This document shows, in pieces, positions 1 to 6,881 of a stretch of 13,171 bases of DNA. The translations under genes were made by a program, and so were the position numbers. A model generated the notes under the pieces. The model was not told the origin of the DNA and did not search any database. It saw nothing but the letters and a program-made list of their open reading frames with translations. Location: the NCBI GenBank assembly GCA_002067405.1, contig MVRP01000105.1, forward strand, positions 1 to 13,171. The letters run 5' to 3'. This stretch comes from Syntrophorhabdaceae bacterium PtaU1.Bin034. GTDB lineage: Bacteria; Desulfobacterota_G; Syntrophorhabdia; Syntrophorhabdales; WCHB1-27. Positions within the stretch are counted from its first letter, which is position 1, and each line of letters starts with the position of its first letter.

Positions 1-28
1 ATTGCCGATTTGCGATTGCCGAATGCCT
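1..28. repeat. 14-bp-period imperfect tandem repeat
   Basis: The octamer ATTGCCGA occurs at 1-8 and again at 15-22, giving a 14-base period with degenerate filling (TTTGCG, then ATGCCT). It lies in the non-coding stretch downstream of the methyltransferase gene. The left part may be cut off by the window edge. This is a direct reading of the sequence; function unknown. A second repeat of the same period lies at 111-141. Confidence 0.4.
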
Positions 29-50
29 GTCCCGGATTTACTATCAGGAT

Positions 51-77
51 GAGCATTGATGCCGAGCACCAATGCTC
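51..77. other. Perfect 8-bp hairpin downstream of the methyltransferase gene
   Basis: GAGCATTG (51-58) is exactly complementary to CAATGCTC (70-77) around an 11-base loop. It lies about 70 bases beyond the stop codon of the leftward methyltransferase gene, so it could help end or stabilise that transcript. Neither side carries a run of T, so it is not a standard intrinsic terminator. Confidence 0.35.
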
Positions 78-110
78 TACGTGATATATCTGGTTTAGTT
101 TGTCATGTTT

Positions 111-141
111 AACGTTGAACATAGAACGTTGAACATTGAAC
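111..141. repeat. 12-bp direct repeat AACGTTGAACAT, 14-bp period
   Basis: AACGTTGAACAT is found at 111-122 and exactly again at 125-136, followed by a partial third copy (TTGAAC at 136-141). The period of 14 bases equals that of the repeat at 1-28, although the units differ. The array stops seven bases before the methyltransferase stop codon. It resembles the degenerate short-unit repeats scattered in intergenic DNA of some environmental bacteria; no function can be assigned. Confidence 0.5.
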
Positions 142-147
142 CATCTT

Positions 148-729
148 CTATCGTTCTGCCAGGGAAGCGGCAATGAGGTAATGGAACGGACTTACGTCAA
201 TTATCCGGTCTTTTACAAATCCGAAAGGTGTAATGATCGCCTCTGTCTCCTCAGGTGAAAGCCGCACGCTGAGGGGAGGTCCGGGACTTCCTTCGATCTT
301 CTTGAACTCGATAATGCACAGCCGGCCGCCGGGCCTGAGCACCCTGGCCGTCTCAGTCATCACCGTCTCACCGGAGCTTTCACGGAGAAGGTCGTGCAGG
401 ACGGTCGCCATGAAGCAGACGTCCACTGCCGCATCTCCGAGCGGGATACGCTCGTTCAGGTTCGCATGGACCGTGATGACGTTGCGGAGGCCCTCGGAAT
501 CCGCTTGCCGCTTCAACTCCTCGAGTCCTTCCTGCCAGGCGTCAACACCGTAGACGGTGCTGTGCGGCCCCATGGACCTTGCCGCAGCGAGGGCGTAATT
601 GCCTCTTCCGCACCCGAGGTCGAGAAAGACCGTTCCCGGCGTAAGCGACAGGCTTTTAAAGACAAGGTCCGCATCTACAAACTCGAAGGTGCTTCTGCCC
701 GCTCCGTGCGGTTTCTGACCGGTACTCAT
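148..729 (-). CDS. Class I SAM-dependent methyltransferase
   Basis: This 193-residue cytosolic protein is expected to transfer a methyl group from S-adenosylmethionine to an unidentified acceptor. Seen: the SAM-binding motif I LDLGCGRGNYALA at about residues 36-48, an acidic loop residue (D63 in YGVDAW) that would bind the SAM ribose, and the late-strand motif LRPGGRLCIIEFKK at 131-144. The fold is complete and the length is usual for a Methyltransf_11/UbiE-like domain with no extra domains. The ATG at 729 is preceded by a good ribosome binding site (GGGAGGGAG, about 7 bases upstream). The gene starts only 17 bases after the stop of the proton ATPase, so the two are probably co-transcribed, but this neighbourhood does not reveal the substrate. 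The family call is firm; quinone, arsenite or small-molecule methylation cannot be told apart here. Confidence 0.85.
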   Translation of the reverse strand: MSTGQKPHGAGRSTFEFVDADLVFKSLSLTPGTVFLDLGCGRGNYALAAARSMGPHSTVYGVDAWQEGLEELKRQADSEGLRNVITVHANLNERIPLGDAAVDVCFMATVLHDLLRESSGETVMTETARVLRPGGRLCIIEFKKIEGSPGPPLSVRLSPEETEAIITPFGFVKDRIIDVSPFHYLIAASLAER

Positions 730-746
730 GATTCGTCTCCCTCCCG

Positions 747-3212
747 TTATGTCCTTCGTTTTACAGATAGCAGCGGCCGGCGCACGTCGATTATCCGATA
801 GGCCGCCAGTTTAACCCGATCGTTCACCATGAACCAGGCCAGTGCGTAGCCCCACACCGCCAGCGCCCAGCCCCATCCGATCGGGGGCATCAGCAGTCCG
901 TAGACGGCGATCAGCGTGGCCACCACCTGTGTGCCGACCACCGCCGCGAGCAGGATCGGTGCCGGTCGAATCGACCAGAACGGTCCGCGGGTGCGTGTAA
1001 GGAAGATCGTTAAATGACCGGCTACGGAGAGCTTCAGGTACATCAACGTCTGAATCACGTCACGGCTGAGATGAAACACCCGCTCACCGAGATAGAACAA
1101 TCCGAATGATGCAATCACGCCGGTCACACCCAGCACCGACGCGATCCCCAGCACCACCGGCATATTCCAGACCTCCGGTTCGTCGGAGTAGCGCACCTCA
1201 TCGTAGGCGATGGACAGGATTGCGCCGTCATTGAGCAGAGCCAGCAGAACGATCATTACCGCCGTCACCGGGTAGAAATTAAATACGAGGATTGATGTCG
1301 TCATTAAAAGCAGCACGCGGATCGTCTCGGCGATGCGATAAACCGCGTAGCTCGTCATCCGCTGGAAGATCTTGCGGCTCTCCTTGATCGCGTCGATGAT
1401 CACCGACAGGCCGGGCGTCAGCAGCACAATATCCGCAGCCGCGCGGGCTGCGTCCGTTGCCCCCGATACCGCAATGCCGCAGTCGGCCTTCTTCAGCGCC
1501 GGCGCGTCGTTTACCCCGTCGCCGGTCATGCCGACAATGTGGCCGCGGTGCTGCAGGACATCTACGATATGGAACTTGTGCTCGGGGAACACCTGGGCAA
1601 AACCATCTGCCCCTTCGATGGACTCTGCCAGTTGCGCCGTTTCATGATGACGCGTGTCGCCGAAGCCGCCGGCATCGAGTATGTCCGTTCCCAGCCCCAG
1701 TTGTCCGGCGATTTCTTTGCCGATGGCGAGTTGATCGCCGGTGACCATCTTCACGCTCACGCCCATCTGCCGCGCGGTCGCGATCGTCGCCTTGGAATCC
1801 TCGCGAGGCGGATCGAAAAGCGGCAGGACCCCGAGGAATTGCCACTGACCGTTTGCGTCTGTCCGCGCCACGCCCAGCGAACGGAAGCCGCGCGCAGCGA
1901 ATGCGTTGACGGCTTTATCCACTGCGGGTTTTACCTCCGCGGCATTGGCGGCCAATTCCAGAATTACCTGCGGCGCCCCTTTCGTCACCTTGAACGTCAT
2001 ACCGTCCGCCGTTTTAACAGCGGCCTCGGTACGCTTGTGCACCGGGTCGAAGGGCTGAAAATGGACGACCGTGTAAGCCTTGAGCGCCAGATCATCCTTC
2101 AGGCCGCTTAATATGGCCAGATCGATGGTATCCTGGTTTTCGGCGCGCGAAGCCAGCGCTGCGCTCAGGATCACCTGGTCCGCGGTGATGCCCTCCATAC
2201 TGAACGGGTCGCCAAGGGTCAGCTTGTTCTGCGTCAGGGTGCCTGTCTTATCCGAGCAGAGCATGTCCATGCCTGCCATCTCCTCGATAGCTACCAGACG
2301 GCTGACAATAGCCTGTTTTGCCGCCAGGAGCCGCGCCCCCACGGCCATCGTAACCGACAGGACCGTGGGCATCGCGACCGGGATCGCAGCCACGGTCAGC
2401 ACCAATGCGAACTGCAGGGTGGTCGTCATCCTGTCGCCGCGGAAGAGCGCGACGGCCAGAATCAATACGACCAGAACCACGGCCAGTACGATCAGGTAGT
2501 CGCCGATCTTCAGTACGGCGCGCTGGAAATGGCTGACGGTGTGTGCCTCCTGCACCAACTGCGCGGTCTTGCCGAAGTACGTGTTCTGGGCCGTGCCGTA
2601 GACCAGCGCGTCGATTTCTCCCTGGCGGATGATCGAGCCCGAATAGACCGTCTCGCCTTCTTTGCGGGTGACGGGCAGGGATTCGCCCGTCAATGCGGAC
2701 TGGTCCACTTCCACGGGGTCCCCTTCAAACAAGCACGCGTCTGCCGGCACGATGTCGCCGAGACGCACGCGGATGACGTCCCCCGGCACCAGTTCGCGGG
2801 CCGGCGACGTGGTCCATTTCCCGTCACGACGGACACGGGCCTGGATCGCGAGTTTGGCTTTAAGGGCATCGATGGCGTTGCCCGCCTGGTACTCCTCCCA
2901 GAATCCGACTATGGCATTGGCCAGAAGGAGAACCAGGATGATGAAAAAATCAGGCCAGTGGCGGACCACGGCCGATAGAATCACAGCCGCTTCGATCATC
3001 CACGGGATGGGACCCCAAAAATAGCCGAGAAACTTGATAAGCGGATGGGTCTTCTTTTCGGAGATCTCATTGTATCCGAATTGCGTAAGCCGGTGCTGTG
3101 CCTCGGCCTGGGTCAGACCGGCCGGTGACGATCCCAGCTTTGCCTGTAATTCCGGCATGGAAAGGGATTTCAGATCTTCCTCCATCCCGGACTTGCTTTC
3201 CTTTGTTTGCAT
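747..3212 (-). CDS. Plasma-membrane-type H+-exporting P-type ATPase (P3A)
   Basis: This 821-residue inner-membrane pump is expected to expel protons using ATP. Seen in order: a cation-ATPase N-terminal region (about 13-60), hydrophobic helices near 63-105, actuator motif TGES (175-178), the M4 motif IPVAMPTVL (277-285), phosphorylation site DKTGT with D321, nucleotide-domain KGAP (411-414), TGD (491-493), and hinge GDGVND (564-569). M5 has an arginine (R632 in AETIRVLLL) and M6 reads ALLNDGAI with D662. From family knowledge these match the conserved arginine and the proton-binding aspartate (D684 of AHA2) of plant and fungal P3A pumps, which favours H+ over Ca2+ or K+. The long C-terminal regulatory tail of the plant enzymes is absent. 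The ATG at 3212 has an AGGAGG site upstream. It lies downstream of a stress protein and upstream of a methyltransferase on the same strand. Roles in pH homeostasis or membrane energisation are inferred. Confidence 0.93.
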   Translation of the reverse strand: MQTKESKSGMEEDLKSLSMPELQAKLGSSPAGLTQAEAQHRLTQFGYNEISEKKTHPLIKFLGYFWGPIPWMIEAAVILSAVVRHWPDFFIILVLLLANAIVGFWEEYQAGNAIDALKAKLAIQARVRRDGKWTTSPARELVPGDVIRVRLGDIVPADACLFEGDPVEVDQSALTGESLPVTRKEGETVYSGSIIRQGEIDALVYGTAQNTYFGKTAQLVQEAHTVSHFQRAVLKIGDYLIVLAVVLVVLILAVALFRGDRMTTTLQFALVLTVAAIPVAMPTVLSVTMAVGARLLAAKQAIVSRLVAIEEMAGMDMLCSDKTGTLTQNKLTLGDPFSMEGITADQVILSAALASRAENQDTIDLAILSGLKDDLALKAYTVVHFQPFDPVHKRTEAAVKTADGMTFKVTKGAPQVILELAANAAEVKPAVDKAVNAFAARGFRSLGVARTDANGQWQFLGVLPLFDPPREDSKATIATARQMGVSVKMVTGDQLAIGKEIAGQLGLGTDILDAGGFGDTRHHETAQLAESIEGADGFAQVFPEHKFHIVDVLQHRGHIVGMTGDGVNDAPALKKADCGIAVSGATDAARAAADIVLLTPGLSVIIDAIKESRKIFQRMTSYAVYRIAETIRVLLLMTTSILVFNFYPVTAVMIVLLALLNDGAILSIAYDEVRYSDEPEVWNMPVVLGIASVLGVTGVIASFGLFYLGERVFHLSRDVIQTLMYLKLSVAGHLTIFLTRTRGPFWSIRPAPILLAAVVGTQVVATLIAVYGLLMPPIGWGWALAVWGYALAWFMVNDRVKLAAYRIIDVRRPLLSVKRRT

Positions 3213-3256
3213 GATGCTATCCTCCTGTTCGAGTTACGCTCACCCTTCACATCTGT

Positions 3257-3278
3257 CCGGGGTAGCAGTGTTACCCGG
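3257..3278. other. Bulged hairpin in the spacer upstream of the ATPase gene
   Basis: CCGGGGTA (3257-3264) can pair with TACCCGG (3272-3278) over a 7-base loop, giving seven pairs if one G is bulged. It lies between the putative attenuator (3294-3331) and the ATPase ribosome binding site. It may shape the leader of the ATPase message; no U-run follows in either direction. Confidence 0.3.
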
Positions 3279-3293
3279 CCCATGCATTACGGG

Positions 3294-3331
3294 AAAACCG
3301 GCGCGTCTCGCCGGATCGAAGAACATCCGGC
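3294..3331 (-). terminator. Candidate attenuator: two mutually exclusive hairpins between the stress protein and ATPase genes
   Basis: Reading the minus strand after the stress-protein stop codon, GCCGGAT (3331-3325) pairs perfectly with ATCCGGC (3316-3310) over 8 bases. Then CCGGCG (3314-3309) pairs perfectly with CGCCGG (3303-3298) over 5 bases and is followed by TTTT (3297-3294). The two stems share 3310-3314, so only one can form at a time. This is the order of an antiterminator followed by a terminator. The stems are short and the U-run is only four bases, so it may simply be a leaky terminator that lowers ATPase expression relative to the stress protein. Confidence 0.35.
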
Positions 3332-3341
3332 GTGTTTTTTT
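3310..3341 (+). terminator. Intrinsic-terminator-like hairpin facing the antisense direction
   Basis: On the plus strand a perfect 7-bp stem (GCCGGAT 3310-3316, ATCCGGC 3325-3331, 8-base loop) is followed three bases later by seven T residues (3335-3341). It would stop plus-strand transcription just before it ran antisense into the stress-protein gene. No plus-strand gene ends here, so its use is uncertain. Confidence 0.35.
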
Positions 3342-3343
3342 CC

Positions 3344-3796
3344 TTATTCTCCCTTCACAAGGAAGACGGAACAGGGTAGCCTTCTCACGATCTCGTGATT
3401 GATCCGGCCGTAGACGATGTGCTCGATCCTGGTTTCATTGTGGGCGGCCATAATGAGCAGATCTATCTTTTCCGTCTCCACGATCTTCACGATTTCATGG
3501 ACGGGTTCGGCGCCTTCCGTCATCTCTTTGATGGCCATCCCTTCGGCCTTTTCCTTTTGTATCATCAGGGCGAGGTCGCTTTTGACCTTCTGCACCATGG
3601 CCCGGTACTCGTCCTCCAGGCCCTTGAGGTAGGGAATGTAAAGCACGCCGCCCCTGAGGCCGAAGGGGTCGTACATGCTATGAAGTACCGAGAGCTGAGC
3701 CCCATATGTCCTGGCAAGAGAAATGCCATAATGGACAGCCTTTTTGCAGTCTTCCGTAGACCTGCTTACAACAAGAATTCGCTTAACATCTTCCAT
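3344..3796 (-). CDS. Universal stress protein (UspA family)
   Basis: A 150-residue cytosolic protein of the UspA fold, a small nucleotide-binding domain linked to stress and energy limitation; the molecular activity is not defined. Seen: the starting strand VKRILVVSRST, a following helix (CKKAVHYGISLARTYGA), the internal strand KIDLLIMAAHNETRIEHIVYG, and the terminal strand CSVFLVKGE. These form the usual Rossmann-like order. The full G-2x-G-9x-G(S/T) ATP-binding signature is not clear, so ATP binding is doubtful. The frame is open to 3838, but GGAGG ends six bases before the ATG at 3796, which gives the usual family start (MEDVKRI). The ATG at 3799 would be too close to it. It is first in the leftward gene set with the proton ATPase, behind a strong promoter, which suggests a shared acid- or energy-stress response (inference). 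Confidence 0.85.
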   Translation of the reverse strand: MEDVKRILVVSRSTEDCKKAVHYGISLARTYGAQLSVLHSMYDPFGLRGGVLYIPYLKGLEDEYRAMVQKVKSDLALMIQKEKAEGMAIKEMTEGAEPVHEIVKIVETEKIDLLIMAAHNETRIEHIVYGRINHEIVRRLPCSVFLVKGE

Positions 3797-3838
3797 CATC
3801 ACCCTCCATTTTGATTTCATTACAGCACATGTCCCCAT

Positions 3839-3868
3839 ATTCTATGTCAATTGTCAAATGGGTGTCAA
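3839..3868 (-). promoter_or_regulatory. Sigma-70-type promoter for the stress protein/ATPase gene set, with tandem TTGACA copies
   Basis: On the minus strand a perfect -35 hexamer TTGACA (3868-3863) is separated by 18 bases from TAGAAT (3844-3839), 5 of 6 matches to the -10 consensus. The predicted transcript start near 3832 leaves a leader of about 36 bases before the ATG at 3796. TTGACA also occurs at 3857-3852 and 3850-3845, so three copies lie within 24 bases. Confidence 0.6.
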
Positions 3869-4016
3869 ACGAGGGGACATTCCCATTCCCTATTCTTATG
3901 TCGTCTAAATGGCTTGTCAAGAGGAGATATGGTGCCGGTCACCAGATCCCGATCCTCATTTAACCTGTTTATTCGGAGCTTAAGACCGGTTAAAAGTTTT
4001 TTTTCAGGAACGGTGG

Positions 4017-4045
4017 TTGACTTAGCGTGGCCCACCCCTTATCTT
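4017..4045 (+). promoter_or_regulatory. Candidate promoter of the M16 peptidase pair (leaderless arrangement)
   Basis: TTGACT (4017-4022) and TATCTT (4040-4045) are separated by exactly 17 bases. Transcription from this promoter would begin at about 4052, one base before the ATG at 4053. No Shine-Dalgarno sequence lies between the -10 element and the ATG. The -10 match is only 4 of 6, so this remains a prediction. Confidence 0.45.
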
Positions 4046-4052
4046 ATAGAAT

Positions 4053-5447
4053 ATGGCGGAACAACGCACGAAACGGCCCGTGATCATATTCATATTCCTG
4101 CTCCTCTTCGTATCTATTGCACCGGGCATCTCAGGGGCAGGCATCGTCGAGCGGGTACAGGAGACAACGCTCCCCAACGGGCTGAAGGTGATCTTTCTCG
4201 AGAACCACAAGGCCCCTGTCGTAACCTTCCAGGTCTGGTACCGCGTGGGCTCGAGAAATGAATCGTGGGGAAAGACGGGCCTTTCCCATATGCTGGAGCA
4301 CATGATGTTCAAAGGGACGGATAAGGTCGGTCCCGAAGAATTTTCAAGGATCATCCAGGAGAACGGGGGGAACGACAATGCCTTCACATCCAGCGATTGC
4401 ACTGCATACTATACGAACATCAGCGCCGACAGGGTCAATATCCCGCTGGAACTGGAGGCCGACAGGATACAGAACCTCGTCCTGCGGGAGAAAGACTTCC
4501 TGACGGAGAGGATGGTGGTGATGGAGGAGAGGAGGCTTCGCACCGAGGACAATCCCCAGGCCTTCCTCTACGAGCAGATTGAAGCGGCTGCATACCAGAT
4601 ACAGCCGTATCACTGGCCGACGATCGGCTGGATGGAAGACATCGAACATTTTACGCTCGAGGATATAAAGGGACACTACGCAACATATTACAATCCCGCG
4701 AACGCATTTATAGTCGTCGTGGGAGACGTCAGGAAAGAGACCCTCTTTCCCATGATAGAAAAGGCCTTCGGGGCCATCCGGAAAGGCAGGGCGCCCGATC
4801 AGGCCAGGGATACTGAACAACCCCAGCGGGGAGAGAGGCGGGTCGTTGTGAAGAGAGAGGCGCAGACCCCTTCGCTGGTCATGGGGTATCACGTGCCCAA
4901 CGTCCACAGTCCTGACGGTTATGTCCTGGAGGTGATAGAGGGGATCCTCTCGGGAGGAAAGAGCTCCCGCCTCTATCGACAGTTCGTGAGGGACAAGCAA
5001 CTGGTCGTCGATATCAGCGCCGGCAATTCCCTCCTCTCGCGCGATCCCGGGCTCTTTTACATCTCCGCCTCAATCCGTCCGGGAAAAGAGATTGCGCAGA
5101 TAGAGACGCTCATCGACCGTGAGATAGAGACGCTCGGGAAGGAGCCTGTCGGCGACGATGAGCTGCAGAAGGTAAAAAACCAACTCGAGGCATCTTTCCT
5201 GTACGGTCAGGATTCCCCCTTCCGCCAGGCCATGATGCTTGCCCAATACGAGATTGCCTCGGGGTGGAGAAACATTGACGGATATATTCCGGCAATCAGG
5301 AAGGTCTCCCCTGAGGATATCATGCGGGTCGCGAAAGAGTATCTTGTACCGGACAACCGGACGGTGGGGGTCTTAATTCCCATTCCGCCAAAGGCGGGGA
5401 AGGCGCTGGAGCAGGCCCCTGTTATGAAAGAGCGGATGACGAGATAA
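4053..5447 (+). CDS. M16B zinc peptidase, catalytic (HxxEH) subunit, exported
   Basis: A 464-residue processing-peptidase-like metalloprotease. An N-terminal signal peptide is visible (basic RTKR, hydrophobic stretch at about 9-20, small residues to about 29) with no lipobox, so the mature protein should be periplasmic. The zinc motif HMLEH places H79, E82 and H83, and the distal glutamate lies in VVMEERR (E158/E159), the spacing expected for M16. The second half is an M16_C-type domain (about 190-440). The arginine/tyrosine pair typical of the partner half is incomplete here (R313 but D320 in place of Tyr). The ATG at 4053 is forced: an in-frame TAG lies at 4047-4049 and the signal peptide begins at once. 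No Shine-Dalgarno sequence is present. The next gene encodes the complementary non-zinc subunit and begins 15 bases after this stop. The substrate is unknown; peptide clearance or protein quality control in the envelope is inferred. Confidence 0.9.
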   Translation: MAEQRTKRPVIIFIFLLLFVSIAPGISGAGIVERVQETTLPNGLKVIFLENHKAPVVTFQVWYRVGSRNESWGKTGLSHMLEHMMFKGTDKVGPEEFSRIIQENGGNDNAFTSSDCTAYYTNISADRVNIPLELEADRIQNLVLREKDFLTERMVVMEERRLRTEDNPQAFLYEQIEAAAYQIQPYHWPTIGWMEDIEHFTLEDIKGHYATYYNPANAFIVVVGDVRKETLFPMIEKAFGAIRKGRAPDQARDTEQPQRGERRVVVKREAQTPSLVMGYHVPNVHSPDGYVLEVIEGILSGGKSSRLYRQFVRDKQLVVDISAGNSLLSRDPGLFYISASIRPGKEIAQIETLIDREIETLGKEPVGDDELQKVKNQLEASFLYGQDSPFRQAMMLAQYEIASGWRNIDGYIPAIRKVSPEDIMRVAKEYLVPDNRTVGVLIPIPPKAGKALEQAPVMKERMTR

Positions 5448-5452
5448 GGAGG
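5446..5452 (+). promoter_or_regulatory. Shine-Dalgarno sequence that fixes a TTG start
   Basis: AAGGAGG overlaps the stop codon of the first M16 gene (TAA at 5445-5447) and ends 10 bases before the TTG at 5463. It supports initiation at TTG and translational coupling of the two peptidase genes. Confidence 0.7.
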
Positions 5453-5462
5453 ACAGGGAATT

Positions 5463-6800
5463 TTGAGAAACCGGACAATCATCATCGCTTTGATGGGGCT
5501 TTTGCTCCTGTCCGGTCTTTGTATAGGAGACCTCCATGCAATGCCGCCGGCACAGAAGATTACGACCCCCAACGGCGCTGCCCTCATCCTGAGCGAAGAG
5601 CATTCTCTCCCTTTTGTCACGCTGAAACTTCTTGTAGAGGCCGGTTCGTCGAAAGACCCGCCGGGCGAAGGCGGCCTTTCCTGTTTAACCGCCCGTGCGC
5701 TTCTCCTGGGGACGCAGAAAATGACGGCCACGCAGATCGACGAGGAAGTCGATTCCCTTGGCATCGTGCTCGATGCCTCACCGGGAAGGGATTTTATCGT
5801 TCTCAACCTCCGTGTACTGAAAAAAGACCTCGATAAGGGGATCAGGCTCCTCTTTGAGGTCCTCCTGGAGCCGACCTTCCCTGAAGATGAGATCCGGCGG
5901 GAGATTGCGAAGACAATGGCGGAGATCCAGGCAGAGGAAGACGATCCGGGCAGCGTTGGTGAAAAGGCATTCCGCAAGGCCCTTTTCAATGACAGCCCCT
6001 ACGGCCACCCCGTGGAAGGGACAAGAGAATCGCTGACAGGAATCACGAGAGACTCGGTGCAGAGATTCTATTCAACCCATTATTTCCCGGGGAATGCGAT
6101 CATTGCCGTCACAGGTGATATCGGTATCGATGAGGTCCGGACAAAACTCCTGCCCTACATAGACACATGGCAGGCCCGCAGTGCCCAGCAGGTCCCCTAT
6201 AAGGCCTCCTATGAAAAGGGCCCGAAAACGATAACGGTTGACCGGCAGATAACACAGGCCAACATCATCATGGGACACGAGGGGATAAGCAGGGACAATC
6301 CGGATTATTACGCCCTTTCGGTGATGAATTACATCCTGGGCTCCGGGATGTTTTCTTCAAGGCTCATGAAAGAGATCAGGGATAAGAGGGGACTCGCTTA
6401 CAGCGTCGGAAGCCTTTTCGAGGCAGGGAAGCATCCCGGATCTTTCCAGGTGATCCTCCAGACGAAGAACACCTCCGCCAGGGAGGCCATTTCCTTGGCC
6501 GTAAAGGAGATAGAGAGGATCAGGAGCGAGCCCGTGAGCGGGAAAGAGCTGGATGAGGCCAAGAAATACCTGATCGGAAGTTTTCCTTTAAAGCTCGACG
6601 ATCAGGCCAAGCTCGCTGGTTTTCTTATGCAGGTAGAGTATTACGGGCTCGGGCTCGATTACCCGAAAAAATACCCGGTGCTGATCGGGTCGGTGACTGC
6701 CGAAGACGTCCTGAGGGTTGCAAAAAAGTACCTCCACCCGGAGAACATCATCACCGTTATCGTAGGAAATATAAAGGCGGTCGATAAAGGCAGTCGATAG
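5463..6800 (+). CDS. M16B peptidase-like partner subunit, zinc site lost
   Basis: A 445-residue protein with the same two-domain M16 fold as its upstream neighbour and a signal peptide (hydrophobic core about 6-21, probable cleavage near HA-MPPA). At the zinc-motif position it reads GLSCLTAR: the first His is C74, Glu is A77 and the second His is R78, so it cannot bind zinc in the usual way. It keeps the C-terminal R/Y pair in EIRDKRGLAY (R306 and Y313), which in bacterial heterodimeric M16B enzymes contributes to the active site from the non-zinc chain. The start is TTG at 5463, chosen because of the strong ribosome binding site at 5446-5452. An ATG at 5493 would cut into the signal peptide. 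I infer that it pairs with the upstream HxxEH subunit to make one working protease, as mitochondrial processing peptidase does with its alpha and beta chains. Confidence 0.88.
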   Translation: MRNRTIIIALMGLLLLSGLCIGDLHAMPPAQKITTPNGAALILSEEHSLPFVTLKLLVEAGSSKDPPGEGGLSCLTARALLLGTQKMTATQIDEEVDSLGIVLDASPGRDFIVLNLRVLKKDLDKGIRLLFEVLLEPTFPEDEIRREIAKTMAEIQAEEDDPGSVGEKAFRKALFNDSPYGHPVEGTRESLTGITRDSVQRFYSTHYFPGNAIIAVTGDIGIDEVRTKLLPYIDTWQARSAQQVPYKASYEKGPKTITVDRQITQANIIMGHEGISRDNPDYYALSVMNYILGSGMFSSRLMKEIRDKRGLAYSVGSLFEAGKHPGSFQVILQTKNTSAREAISLAVKEIERIRSEPVSGKELDEAKKYLIGSFPLKLDDQAKLAGFLMQVEYYGLGLDYPKKYPVLIGSVTAEDVLRVAKKYLHPENIITVIVGNIKAVDKGSR

Positions 6801-6812
6801 TGAATAGTAGAT

Positions 6813-6871
6813 AGCCGTCAGCTGAAACAAAAAATACTTTTAGACTGATGGCTGGAAGCTGATAGCTGATA
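6813..6871. repeat. Repeat-rich spacer between convergent genes
   Basis: AGCCGTCAG (6813-6821) can pair with CTGATGGCT (6845-6853), nine pairs with one G-T, around a 23-base A/T-rich loop. It is followed by two adjoining copies of AGCTGATA (6857-6864 and 6864-6871). The spacer separates the convergent ends of the second M16 gene and the radical SAM gene. The inverted repeat might act as a weak bidirectional terminator. No clear U-run follows on either strand. Confidence 0.35.
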
Positions 6872-6881
6872 CGATATACGA

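Noticed and set aside
3797..3838. Longer start of the stress protein at 3838
   Set aside because: The added residues are not family-like, and the ribosome binding site fits the ATG at 3796. The predicted transcript start (about 3832) also lies inside the extension.
3869..3905. Sequence like GGGGACATTCCCATTCCC as a remnant of a REP/IS200-type element
   Set aside because: Only a short resemblance from memory. No inverted terminal structure or transposase is nearby, so a mobile-element call is not supported.
3851..4261. 136-codon plus-strand open frame starting in the divergent promoter region
   Set aside because: It overlaps the start of the M16 gene in a different frame and lacks any motif. 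The M16 signal peptide and zinc site show which frame is real.
5493..5495. ATG start for the second M16 gene instead of TTG at 5463
   Set aside because: It would remove the basic N-terminal part of the signal peptide and leave the AAGGAGG site too far upstream.
4344..5989. Minus-strand open frames of 218 and 260 codons opposite the M16 genes
   Set aside because: Both lie opposite strongly supported peptidase genes, show no known domain, and cross the boundary between the two peptidase genes without sense.
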